This document shows, piece after piece, positions 7,661 through 13,260 of a DNA stretch of 13,260 bases (within the stretch, counting starts at the first letter, position 1; each line of letters begins with the position of its first letter). The translations under genes and the position numbers were made by a program. The DNA lies in the NCBI GenBank assembly GCA_036377075.1, contig DASUZB010000279.1, positions 1-13,260 of the forward strand. Direction: 5' to 3'. The notes under the pieces were generated by a model. The model saw nothing but the letters and a program-made list of their open reading frames with translations. It had not been told where the DNA came from and made no database searches. Source of the stretch: DASUZB01 sp036377075. GTDB taxonomy: Bacteria; Actinomycetota; CALGFH01.

Positions 7661-8407
7661 GTGCCAGGCGACCAGGGGCGTGGCAGCCACCACGAGTCGG
7701 TCGCCTACATGCTGACCCCGGAGTTCGCGGAGGTCCGCGAGCTGTTCGAGGCGGAGCCGGAGATCGGCGGGGCCTACTTCCGCCCGCTCGAGCCGGGCGT
7801 GCGCGTGGTGGACCTGCACCCCGGCTCCCCCAAGCCGCGCATCCCGGTCGAGCCGGGGTCGCTGATCAAGCGCGGCACCACCGCCGCGCAGGTCGCCCCC
7901 ACCATCCCCGAGCGCGTCGAGTACCTGCGCCGCACCCGCGAGGAGCAGGCCAAGCCGTCGCGGGAGCACCGCTTCGAGGCGCGGCTGATCCGCCACGCCC
8001 TGGCCACCGCGCTGCGGCTGCCCAGGCCCTTCCCGGCGGAGCTGCGCTTCCTCTACAGCCAGTGGCGCATCGACCAGCAGGGCGGCAAGAAGCGGCAGGA
8101 CTTCGCCGACCTGGTCGCGGTCGACATCGAGCGCGAGCGGCTGGTGGTGGTGGAGCTCAAGGTGGGGCCGTCGCAGTCGGCGGCGGCCCAGGTGAGCGCG
8201 CAGGCGGACCACTTCAGGAAGCACGCGGACGCGCTGCTGCCGCTGTTCGGCGAGGTCGCCACCATGATGGGCGAGCTGTACGGCTGCTACGACGTGCTGC
8301 GGCTCGAGCTCGACCGCGAGCGGGTCGACGCGCTGGTCGTCAGTGAGGCGAACGGCGGCGAGGTCACCGTCGCCGAGGTGACCGCCGACGCCGCCGTGGC
8401 GTCCTGA
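7661..8407 (+). CDS. PD-(D/E)XK nuclease-like protein
   Basis: A 248-residue soluble protein starting at GTG 7661, with a clear ribosome binding site GGGAGGT (7646-7652) eight bases before it. The C-terminal half has the order of a PD-(D/E)XK nuclease core: a helix with acidic residues (REHRFEARLIRHA, 101-113; E106 the likely first acid), D150 in DFADLVAVD, and the E165-x-K167 pair in LVVVELKVG. A final amphipathic helix with Q177/Q181 (AQVSAQADHFRKH) follows. This resembles the catalytic domain of NucS and DUF-type restriction-endonuclease-fold proteins that cut or bind DNA. The N-terminal 100 residues are not recognised. No methylase, helicase or other defence partner is adjacent. The peptidase gene is divergent and the downstream membrane gene converges. 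The fold call is inference from the motif; activity is unproven. Confidence 0.75.
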   Translation: MPGDQGRGSHHESVAYMLTPEFAEVRELFEAEPEIGGAYFRPLEPGVRVVDLHPGSPKPRIPVEPGSLIKRGTTAAQVAPTIPERVEYLRRTREEQAKPSREHRFEARLIRHALATALRLPRPFPAELRFLYSQWRIDQQGGKKRQDFADLVAVDIERERLVVVELKVGPSQSAAAQVSAQADHFRKHADALLPLFGEVATMMGELYGCYDVLRLELDRERVDALVVSEANGGEVTVAEVTADAAVAS

Positions 8408-8414
8408 CTCCCCA

Positions 8415-8440
8415 TCCGTTCGGTCGTGGTGGCCAACGGA
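8415..8440 (+). terminator. Hairpin after the nuclease-like gene
   Basis: TCCGTT (8415-8420) pairs with AACGGA (8435-8440). GG (8422-8423) with CC (8433-8434) can extend the stem after a one-base bulge. The hairpin begins 7 nt after the stop codon, as expected for a 3'-end structure. It lacks a T tract. Confidence 0.4.
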
Positions 8441-8442
8441 GC

Positions 8443-8475
8443 CGGACGCGGCCCGTGGCCTCGGCGTCGCGTCCG
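8443..8475. terminator. Second hairpin between convergent genes
   Basis: CGGACGCG (8443-8450) is perfectly complementary to CGCGTCCG (8468-8475) across a 17-nt loop, directly after the first hairpin. In a convergent gap it could serve either strand. There is no T tract on either side. Confidence 0.3.
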
Positions 8476-8498
8476 CGCACCACCCGTAGGGGGGTGGC

Positions 8499-8624
8499 GG
8501 CACCGCCGGCGGGCCCGGCACCTCGGGGGGCGGCGGGACCTCCGGCGGCTCGGGGACGTCGGGGGCGTCGGGCACGTCAGGTGGTGCCGGTACCTCGGGT
8601 GGCGCCGGCACCACCGGTGGCCCC
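8499..8624. repeat. Seven in-phase 18-bp tandem repeats
   Basis: Units begin at 8499, 8517, 8535, 8553, 8571, 8589 and 8607, every 18 bases without slippage. Read on the plus strand the units give GTAGGP, GTSGGG, GTSGGS, GTSGAS, GTSGGA, GTSGGA, GTTGGP. On the minus strand one frame gives PPxVPx repeats (for example PPEVPAPPDVP). Neither frame has a supported start: the plus frame has a TAG at 8487-8489 and no ribosome binding site, and the minus frame would run back through the nuclease-like gene. The array fills most of the 235-base gap between the two convergent genes. It may be a minisatellite or the remnant of a repetitive protein tail. Confidence 0.75.
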
Positions 8625-8642
8625 ACAGCCGCTCGCCGTGCG

Positions 8643-9458
8643 TTACCGACCTTCGCGGTCTCCCGGCCTGGGCCCTTCGACGGTGACGTCCTCGCCGCCG
8701 GCGGGCTCGCGCAGGTGGCGGCCGCCGCCCGCGTCGCCGGGGCGCTCGGCGGTGGCCACGCCACCACGGGCATCCCCGGCCGCCGTCCCGCCGGAGACGC
8801 TCCTCGCCGCCACGGCCTCGCGCGCGCGCTCGTTGCGCGACCTGGCCAGCGGCTCATCCGCCGGAACCGCCTCGGGCGCGGCCGGCTCGCGCTCGCTCAG
8901 GGCCGCGGCCGCCCTGCGGGTCAGCTTGCTGTGCCAGCGCTCGCCCATCTTGCCGCCGAGCACCGCGCCGACCAGCATGGCGAGCAGGGATCCGAGGCCG
9001 GCCAGGGAGCTGACCTGGGTCCAGCTGTCGAAGTTGGTCGGGATGCCCGCGTCGCGCAGGCTGGCGGCGACCTGGTCGCTGCCTTCGCGGATCGTCAGCA
9101 GCGCGCCGAGCGCCGCGAGCAGCAGCACCGCGAGCACGAACACCGCCAAGCCGTTGAGCAGCCCGGCGCGGCGGGCCATGCGACCGGCCACGTAGCCGCC
9201 GAACAGGTACGAGATGAGCGTCGCCGCCACGATCACGGCCCCGCTGGCAAGGCTGAGCTTGGCCAGGTCGTCGACGCTGAAGTCGTTCACCCCGGTCGCC
9301 TTGGCGACCCCGTAGGCCGCCGCGAGCAGCACGGCCCCCCCGCCGTAGGCGACCAGCACCCCGGCGAGCACGCTGGCGAACGAGAACCTGCCGAAGCCGG
9401 CCCCGCGGGCCAGTGCGGCGCGGTCCCGTCCGGTCTCGGTCAGGTCCCGTTTGCGCAT
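8643..9458 (-). CDS. Four-helix integral membrane protein of unknown function
   Basis: A 271-residue protein starting at ATG 9458 behind AGGAGAG, about six bases away. Four hydrophobic segments are visible: 26-52 (opening FSFASVLAGVLVAYGGG), 70-94, 99-123 and 150-170. The glycine pairs SYLFGGYVAGRMARR and VGAVLGGKMGERW recur at the ends of helices 2 and 4, suggesting an internal duplication of two helix pairs. The last 100 residues are Ala/Glu/Arg/Gly-rich, soluble and low-complexity. I recognise it only as one of the small actinobacterial membrane proteins without assigned role. It lies 124 bases downstream of the NlpC/P60 gene on the same strand, with a hairpin between. The 18-bp repeat array begins just past its stop, so the true C terminus may once have been longer. 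Confidence 0.8.
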   Translation of the reverse strand: MRKRDLTETGRDRAALARGAGFGRFSFASVLAGVLVAYGGGAVLLAAAYGVAKATGVNDFSVDDLAKLSLASGAVIVAATLISYLFGGYVAGRMARRAGLLNGLAVFVLAVLLLAALGALLTIREGSDQVAASLRDAGIPTNFDSWTQVSSLAGLGSLLAMLVGAVLGGKMGERWHSKLTRRAAAALSEREPAAPEAVPADEPLARSRNERAREAVAARSVSGGTAAGDARGGVATAERPGDAGGGRHLREPAGGEDVTVEGPRPGDREGR

Positions 9459-9496
9459 GACGCTCTCCTGTCGGGCAGACGATGCCTGCTGGTGGG

Positions 9497-9517
9497 CGGA
9501 GCGTTCATCGCGCTCCG
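9497..9517 (-). terminator. Hairpin between NlpC/P60 and membrane protein genes
   Basis: CGGAGCG (9497-9503) and CGCTCCG (9511-9517) form a perfect 7-bp stem with a 7-nt loop, 66 bases after the NlpC/P60 stop. It probably ends or attenuates transcription from that gene into the membrane protein gene. No T tract is present. Confidence 0.4.
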
Positions 9518-9522
9518 GCCAC

Positions 9523-9532
9523 GCCACGTGGC
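9523..9532. promoter_or_regulatory. 10-bp palindrome GCCACGTGGC
   Basis: A perfect palindrome 65-74 bases upstream of the membrane protein start, inside the 124-base gap. It could be a dimeric regulator site. Palindromes of this size are not rare in such GC-rich DNA, so confidence is low. Confidence 0.25.
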
Positions 9533-9582
9533 TAGTCTGCCCGCCGATTGGGCCGTCTAAGCGGATCCGGGTGCGCTGCTGG

Positions 9583-10788
9583 TCAGCGGCGCGCCGGGGC
9601 GGGGCGGACCGCGCCGGCGAAGTCGTTGCGCCAGACGGAGGCGGTGCGGACCACGTCGCCGGTGTGGGGGGCGTGCACCATCAGGCCCTTGCCGACGTAC
9701 ATGCCGACGTGGTGGATGGTGGCCGGGTTGCCCGGGTCGGTGGCGAAGAACACCAGGTCGCCGGGGAGCAGCGCGTGCATCGCGACGCTCCGGCCGGCCT
9801 GCGCCAGCGCCGCGTACTGGGTACGCGAGGTGCGCGGGATCGGCACATTGGCCAGCCCGTAGGCGAAGCTCATCAGGCCGGAGCAGTCGAACTCGTTGGG
9901 GCCGGTCGCCCCCCAGCGGTAGGGGGCGCCGAGCTGGGCGAGGGCGACCTGCACGGCCTTGCGCGCCGCCCCGTCGGCCGCGGTCAGCCCGGCGACGCCC
10001 TGCGCGCCGGCCATCCAGCGGTCGAAGGCGAGCCGCCGGTTGGCCTCCTCGCGCTGCTCCGCGGCCGCGATCAGCCGCTTCATGCGCCGGTCCATGGTGC
10101 GCAGCTCGCGCCCGAGCCGGTCGGCGAGGGCCTGCGCCTCGGCCTGCTTGGCGGCGAGCGTCTGGGCCATGCCGGCCTGCTCGACCAGGCGCGTGGAGAG
10201 CTGGGCGCGCACCGCGTCGGCCTTGGTCTTGGCCGCCTTCACGCGCTCGACCAGGGCGACGTCGGACTGCAGCACCGCCTGCTGCAGCGGTAGGCGGCGC
10301 AGCAGCTCGGCAGGGTCGTCCGCGGTGACCAGGGCGGACAGGTACGAGGAGGCGGGTCCGCCGATGTAGCTGGCACGGACGCGCGCGTCGAGCTTGGCGC
10401 GGGCGTCGGCCAGCTCGCGGTCGGCGGCGGCCTGGCGGCGCTGCAGCTTGGATGCCTGCGCGAGCAGGTCGACGCCGCCGGCGTAGGCCTCCTTGAGCTC
10501 CTCGGCGAGCTGCTCGAGGCGGAGCTGCTCGCCGTCCAGGCGGGCGCGGGTGGCGGCAGCCTGCTCCCGCATCTTGGCCAGGTTCGCCGCCCGCTGCGGC
10601 GCCGCGATCGACGCCGCCGGCACGGCGACCAGGCCACAGGCGAGCGCGAGCACCAGCGCGCGGACGGCGACCCGGTCCAGCCGGACGCGGCCGAGCAGGC
10701 GGCCGGCGAGCACGGGCAGGCGGCGCGCCTGCCGCGTCCCGGGCACGCGCTGGTGGCCCGTCGGGGTCGGGTCCGGTCCTCCGGTCAC
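9583..10788 (-). CDS. Exported NlpC/P60 (C40) peptidoglycan hydrolase with coiled coil
   Basis: A 401-residue protein from GTG 10788. A basic N terminus leads to a hydrophobic signal segment (40-62, ending VPAASIAA), followed by a long Ala/Arg/Glu helical coiled coil (about 69-250). The C-terminal NlpC/P60 domain (about 276-395) opens with VQVALAQLGAPYRWG. The catalytic Cys is C302 in FDCSGLMSFAY, the His is H360 in HHVGMYVG, and the third polar residue is H372 in VHAPHTG. The architecture matches RipA-like and CwlO-like D,L-endopeptidases that cut stem peptides of peptidoglycan outside the membrane; in these, the coiled coil usually controls access to the active site. GTG 10788 has GGGAGG nine bases upstream. 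GTG 10821 in the same frame would give 412 residues but has no ribosome binding site. The DUF4397/sortase genes are divergent from it. Confidence 0.9.
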   Translation of the reverse strand: MTGGPDPTPTGHQRVPGTRQARRLPVLAGRLLGRVRLDRVAVRALVLALACGLVAVPAASIAAPQRAANLAKMREQAAATRARLDGEQLRLEQLAEELKEAYAGGVDLLAQASKLQRRQAAADRELADARAKLDARVRASYIGGPASSYLSALVTADDPAELLRRLPLQQAVLQSDVALVERVKAAKTKADAVRAQLSTRLVEQAGMAQTLAAKQAEAQALADRLGRELRTMDRRMKRLIAAAEQREEANRRLAFDRWMAGAQGVAGLTAADGAARKAVQVALAQLGAPYRWGATGPNEFDCSGLMSFAYGLANVPIPRTSRTQYAALAQAGRSVAMHALLPGDLVFFATDPGNPATIHHVGMYVGKGLMVHAPHTGDVVRTASVWRNDFAGAVRPAPARR

Positions 10789-10997
10789 CGCGCTCAGCCT
10801 CCCTCGCGTCGGCGTGCTCACGCTTCACGGGATGGTTCGTCGCAACCGGCCGAACGGATTGGGGCGACTTCGGTCCTCGGGTGTATCGGCAGAACTACGT
10901 AGAGGTCGCCCGACCCACGACCGAACCGCGCGGGCGTCCGCACCGAACCACCCGTGATGGCGCACCCGTCGCGCGCCGATCGAGGAGGGATGCCGTC

Positions 10998-11885
10998 GTG
11001 AGGCGAGGAACCACCCGTCTGCTGGCCGTCGCCGCGCTGGTCGTGGCCGCGCTGGCGCTGCCACCGGGCGGGCCGGGACGCTGCGGCGCGCTAGCACTGG
11101 GAGCGGCGGCGCCCGGCAAGGCCATGATCCGCATCGCGCACTTCTCGCCCGATGCCGCCTACGTCGACGTCTACGTCGTCAGCCTCAACCGCAACCAGCT
11201 GTTCCCCAACGTCTTCTACAAGAACGTCTCCGCGTACTGGCAGGTCAACGCGGGCCCCTTCACCTACGAGGTGCGCGCCGCCGGCGCGTCGCCCAGCTCC
11301 AAGCCGGCCATCAAGCTGACCGGACGGCTGCAGGCCGGCCACGCCTACACGGTGGCCGCGGTCGGCCCCAAGACCGACCTGCGTGCCGTGCTGCTCAGCG
11401 ACGACATGGGCGCCACCGAGGTGGGGCGCGCCCGGGTGCGCTTCCTCGACGCGGCGCTCGACCTGCCGAAGGTCGACGTGGCCGTCGACGGGCGGGTGCT
11501 CACGCGCAAGCTCTCGTTCGCCGCTCCCAGCACCTACCGGGCGCTGCCGGTCGGCAAGCTGCGGGTCGAGGCGCGGCGCTCGGGCGGCGGCGGGGTGCTG
11601 CTGCGCGACAGCCTGCGGGTGCGCGCCGGCACGGTGTCCTCGGCGGTGCTGCTCGGCGGCGGTGGCCAGCCGCGCGAGGTGTTCGCCTTCTCCGACGCCA
11701 CCGGCGTGGCCAGGATGCCCGCCGGCGGCATCAAGACCGGGGCGGGTGGCGCCGCCCGAGCGGAGGGCCCGCGCCCCTCCCTCCTGCTCCTGGCCGTAGG
11801 ATTGCTCGCCCTCGGCGGGTTCGTCACAGCGAGCCGCCACGCTGTCAGCCCAGCGCGCCACCCCGCGCGCGGCCACCGGCGCTGA
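10998..11885 (+). CDS. Exported DUF4397 protein with sorting-signal-like C terminus
   Basis: A 295-residue protein from GTG 10998, with GGAGGG (10984-10989) eight bases upstream. The same frame is open to 10881 but that part is Arg/Pro-rich. An N-terminal signal sequence (RRGTTRLL then hydrophobic to about 21) is followed by the DUF4397 hallmark IRIAHFSPDAAYVDVYV (44-60). A second similar beta-rich half begins near residue 143 (VRFLDAALDLPKVDVAVDG). The C terminus has three parts, as in sortase substrates: a Gly-rich motif MPAGGIKTGAGG (240-251), a hydrophobic helix (261-278) and a basic tail (RHPARGHRR). DUF4397 domains are extracellular beta-sandwich modules of unknown ligand. The class F sortase follows directly, so the protein is inferred to be its substrate, anchored to the envelope. 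Confidence 0.85.
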   Translation: MRRGTTRLLAVAALVVAALALPPGGPGRCGALALGAAAPGKAMIRIAHFSPDAAYVDVYVVSLNRNQLFPNVFYKNVSAYWQVNAGPFTYEVRAAGASPSSKPAIKLTGRLQAGHAYTVAAVGPKTDLRAVLLSDDMGATEVGRARVRFLDAALDLPKVDVAVDGRVLTRKLSFAAPSTYRALPVGKLRVEARRSGGGGVLLRDSLRVRAGTVSSAVLLGGGGQPREVFAFSDATGVARMPAGGIKTGAGGAARAEGPRPSLLLLAVGLLALGGFVTASRHAVSPARHPARGHRR

Positions 11886-11925
11886 GGCGACTCCCGGCCA
11901 TGCGACGCCACCGCCCCCTGATCCA

Positions 11926-11959
11926 TCCGGGGGGGAGCCCGAGACAGCTCCCCCCCGGA
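11926..11959 (+). terminator. Strong 13-bp GC hairpin between DUF4397 and sortase genes
   Basis: TCCGGGGGGGAGC (11926-11938) and GCTCCCCCCCGGA (11947-11959) are perfect complements with an 8-nt loop. The stem starts 41 bases after the DUF4397 stop. It probably acts as a terminator or attenuator that lowers sortase expression relative to its presumed substrate, or as a 3'-end stabiliser. No T tract follows; a C run does. Confidence 0.55.
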
Positions 11960-11992
11960 CCCCCCCATCGGGTACTGCGGCGGGATCCCTGT

Positions 11993-12727
11993 TTGGGCTC
12001 CAGGCGGCTACGACGTGACCGTGCAGGGCTACGTTGCGGGGCCTCCGCTCTGCTGACCCTCGCCCTGGCCGCGCTGCTCGCCGGCTGCGGCGGCAACGCT
12101 GCGGGTGCGGGCGCCACCGGACCGGCGCCCGTGCCGGCGGCATCCGCCGACCTGCCCGTGCCGCGCTCGGGCGGCACCCGCATGCTGACGCCATCGGCGA
12201 GGCCGGCTCCGGCGCCGAAGCCGTCCGGCTTCGAGGTCGCCTCGCTGCCGTCGGCCGTGCGCGTCCCTGGCCCGACGGCGCCGGCGGTGCGGCTCTCGAT
12301 CCCCGCGATCGGGGTCGCCACGCCGCTCGACCGGCTCGGCCTCGCCGCCGACGGCGGCATGGAGGTTCCCGGCGACTTCGCGCGCGCCGGCTGGTTCTCC
12401 GCCGGCACCGTGCCCGGCCAGCAGGGCCCGGCCGTGATCGCCGGGCACGTCGACTCCAAGACCGGCCCGGCCGTCTTCTACCGGCTGCGCGAGCTGAAGC
12501 CGGGCGACCGGGTCGAGGTCGAGCGGGCCGACGGCGTCCGCCTGCGCTTCGCGGTCGACGGGCACGCCCAGTACCACAAGGCCAGCCTCCCGACCGGGGC
12601 GGTGTTCGGCCCCGTGCCCGTGCCGGCCCTGCGCCTGGTCACGTGCGGCGGCAGCTTCGACCGCTCGCACGGCAGCTACCGCGACAACCTGGTGGTCTTC
12701 GCCCACCTGGTCGGCGCCGCCCGCTAG
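11993..12727 (+). CDS. Class F sortase, probable lipoprotein
   Basis: A 244-residue protein if started at TTG 11993. It has a basic N terminus, a hydrophobic stretch and a lipobox LLAGC (28-32; C32 the lipidated Cys), then an Ala/Pro linker to about residue 95. The sortase beta-barrel opens with VRLSIPAIGVATPLDRLG. The active site is complete: H152 in IAGHVDS, C218 in LVTCGG and R230 in SYRDNLVVFAH. Class F sortases of Actinomycetota are transpeptidases of the outer membrane face that are thought to attach proteins to the envelope; their substrates are mostly undefined. The frame is open from ATG 11900 (14 bases after the DUF4397 stop), but that extension would encode the 13-bp hairpin as Pro/Gly/Arg and push the signal peptide to 62 residues. 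I prefer TTG 11993, with GGGA (11982-11985) seven bases before it. The start remains uncertain; the protein identity is firm. Confidence 0.85.
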   Translation: MGSRRLRRDRAGLRCGASALLTLALAALLAGCGGNAAGAGATGPAPVPAASADLPVPRSGGTRMLTPSARPAPAPKPSGFEVASLPSAVRVPGPTAPAVRLSIPAIGVATPLDRLGLAADGGMEVPGDFARAGWFSAGTVPGQQGPAVIAGHVDSKTGPAVFYRLRELKPGDRVEVERADGVRLRFAVDGHAQYHKASLPTGAVFGPVPVPALRLVTCGGSFDRSHGSYRDNLVVFAHLVGAAR

Positions 12728-12730
12728 GCC

Positions 12731-12774
12731 CCGTCCGGGGTGCGGGTCTGCGACGGGACCCGCGCCCCGGACGG
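12731..12774 (+). terminator. 19-bp terminator-like stem after the sortase gene
   Basis: Positions 12731-12749 pair with 12756-12774 over 19 consecutive positions (two G-U pairs at 12741/12764 and 12749/12756) around a 6-nt loop. The stem starts four bases past the sortase stop codon and is followed by TTCCCC. Such long GC stems without a T run are typical intrinsic terminators of high-GC actinobacteria. Confidence 0.75.
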
Positions 12775-12845
12775 TTCCCCTCGTCCCGCCGGGGGCGAAC
12801 GCTCGGCCCAGCTGGCCACCCACCACTTCGGCTCCGGCCTCGCTC

Positions 12846-12873
12846 TTGAGCCCCCGGACCCCCGTGTTACCGT
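12846..12873 (+). promoter_or_regulatory. Candidate promoter of the acetoacetate-CoA ligase gene
   Basis: TTGAGC (12846-12851) and TACCGT (12868-12873, fits TANNNT) are 16 bases apart. They lie 35 bases before the GTG start, downstream of the sortase terminator. Spacing and position fit a principal-sigma promoter. Confidence 0.4.
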
Positions 12874-12908
12874 CAGTTCGAGGCCTGGCGACCGACGGAG
12901 GGACGACT

Positions 12909-13260
12909 GTGGGCAGCGAGCCGGCGCCGCTGTGGCGTCCGTCCAGGGAGCGGATCCTGCGCTCCAACCTGGTCCGCTACGAGCACTGGCTGATGGAGCA
13001 CCGCGGGCTCGACTTCCACACCTACGACGACCTGTGGCGCTGGTCGGTGACCGAGCTGGACGCCTTCTGGAGCTCGATCTGGGAGTTCTTCGGCGTGGCG
13101 CCCGGCGCGGCGCCGGCCCCGGCGCTGGCCGAGCGGCGCATGCCCGGCGCCCGCTGGTTCCCCGGGGCGGAGCTGAACTACGCCGAGGCGGCGCTGCGCC
13201 GCCGCGACCAGCACCCCGCGCTGGTCTACGGCGGCGAGGACGGCACCACCGGCACGGTCA
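12909..13260 (+). CDS. Acetoacetate-CoA ligase, N-terminal part (3'-partial)
   Basis: Translation from GTG 12909 is open to the window edge (117 residues), with GGAGGG (12896-12901) seven bases upstream. The opening LWRPSRERI is typical of acetoacetyl-CoA synthetase. The N-terminal domain of acetyl-CoA-synthetase-like enzymes follows (YDDLWRWSVTELDAFWSSIW, about 39-58), then the conserved ERRMPGARWFPGAELNYAE segment (about 77-95). The full enzyme (about 650 residues, most of it outside the window) activates acetoacetate to acetoacetyl-CoA with ATP in the cytoplasm, feeding ketone bodies into central or polyester metabolism. The adenylation motifs lie beyond the window. The MPGARWFPGA pattern favours acetoacetate over acetate or propionate ligases. 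Confidence 0.88.
   Translation, partial: MGSEPAPLWRPSRERILRSNLVRYEHWLMEHRGLDFHTYDDLWRWSVTELDAFWSSIWEFFGVAPGAAPAPALAERRMPGARWFPGAELNYAEAALRRRDQHPALVYGGEDGTTGTV

Noticed and set aside
7517..8857. A 446-codon minus-strand frame including PPxVP repeats
   Set aside because: It would overlap the whole nuclease-like gene, which has a strong ribosome binding site and an active-site motif. Only the repeat portion is unusual and is reported as a repeat.
10789..10997. c-di-AMP (ydaO-type) riboswitch upstream of the NlpC/P60 gene
   Set aside because: Such riboswitches often precede cell wall hydrolases in Actinomycetota, so I looked, but I could not find the conserved core elements in the minus-strand leader.
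1..13260. Defence island, prophage, CRISPR or mobile element
   Set aside because: No integrase, transposase, cas gene, repeat-spacer array, tRNA attachment site or shift in codon use was seen; the single nuclease-like gene is not enough to call a defence system.

Overview
The window is very GC-rich (roughly three quarters G+C, with most third codon positions G or C). It uses GTG starts freely behind GGAGG-type ribosome binding sites. Its gene families (class F sortase with a DUF4397 partner, NlpC/P60 hydrolase with coiled coil, SpoIIE-type PP2C phosphatase, STAND-type regulator ATPase, acetoacetate-CoA ligase) point to a chromosome of an Actinomycetota bacterium. The exact lineage cannot be read from this much sequence. 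There are no RNA genes, insertion sequences, CRISPR arrays or phage genes that I can support.

Left part, 1-4283 (+): the C-terminal 729 residues of a large AAA/STAND ATPase with helical repeats (5' end outside the window). A 200-base leader follows, with two hairpins and three 11-bp direct repeats. Next is a multi-pass membrane protein ending in a PP2C/SpoIIE phosphatase domain, probably a sensor acting in sigma-factor partner switching.

Centre, 4288-7507 (-): an aldo/keto reductase and, upstream of it on the same strand, a cytoplasmic prolyl-oligopeptidase-family serine peptidase that looks leaderless. Divergent from the peptidase is a small PD-(D/E)XK nuclease-like protein (7661-8407, +). 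It converges on a four-helix membrane protein (8643-9458, -). The 235 bases between the two hold two hairpins and seven in-phase 18-bp tandem repeats.

Right part: an exported NlpC/P60 peptidoglycan hydrolase (9583-10788, -) is divergent from a two-gene envelope cassette (+). The cassette is an exported DUF4397 protein with a sorting-signal-like C terminus, followed by a class F sortase that appears to be a lipoprotein. The cassette is punctuated by a 13-bp GC hairpin between the two genes and a 19-bp terminator-like stem after the sortase. The window closes with the first 117 codons of an acetoacetate-CoA ligase behind its own candidate promoter.

Functionally, the right-hand genes are cell-envelope assembly and remodelling. 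The centre is peptide and carbonyl metabolism plus an orphan nuclease-like protein. The left is signalling. The most interesting items are the DUF4397/sortase cassette with a non-LPXTG candidate sorting motif, the 18-bp repeat array, the orphan nuclease-like protein and the 11-bp repeat operator upstream of the phosphatase. Much of the window otherwise looks like ordinary actinobacterial chromosome.
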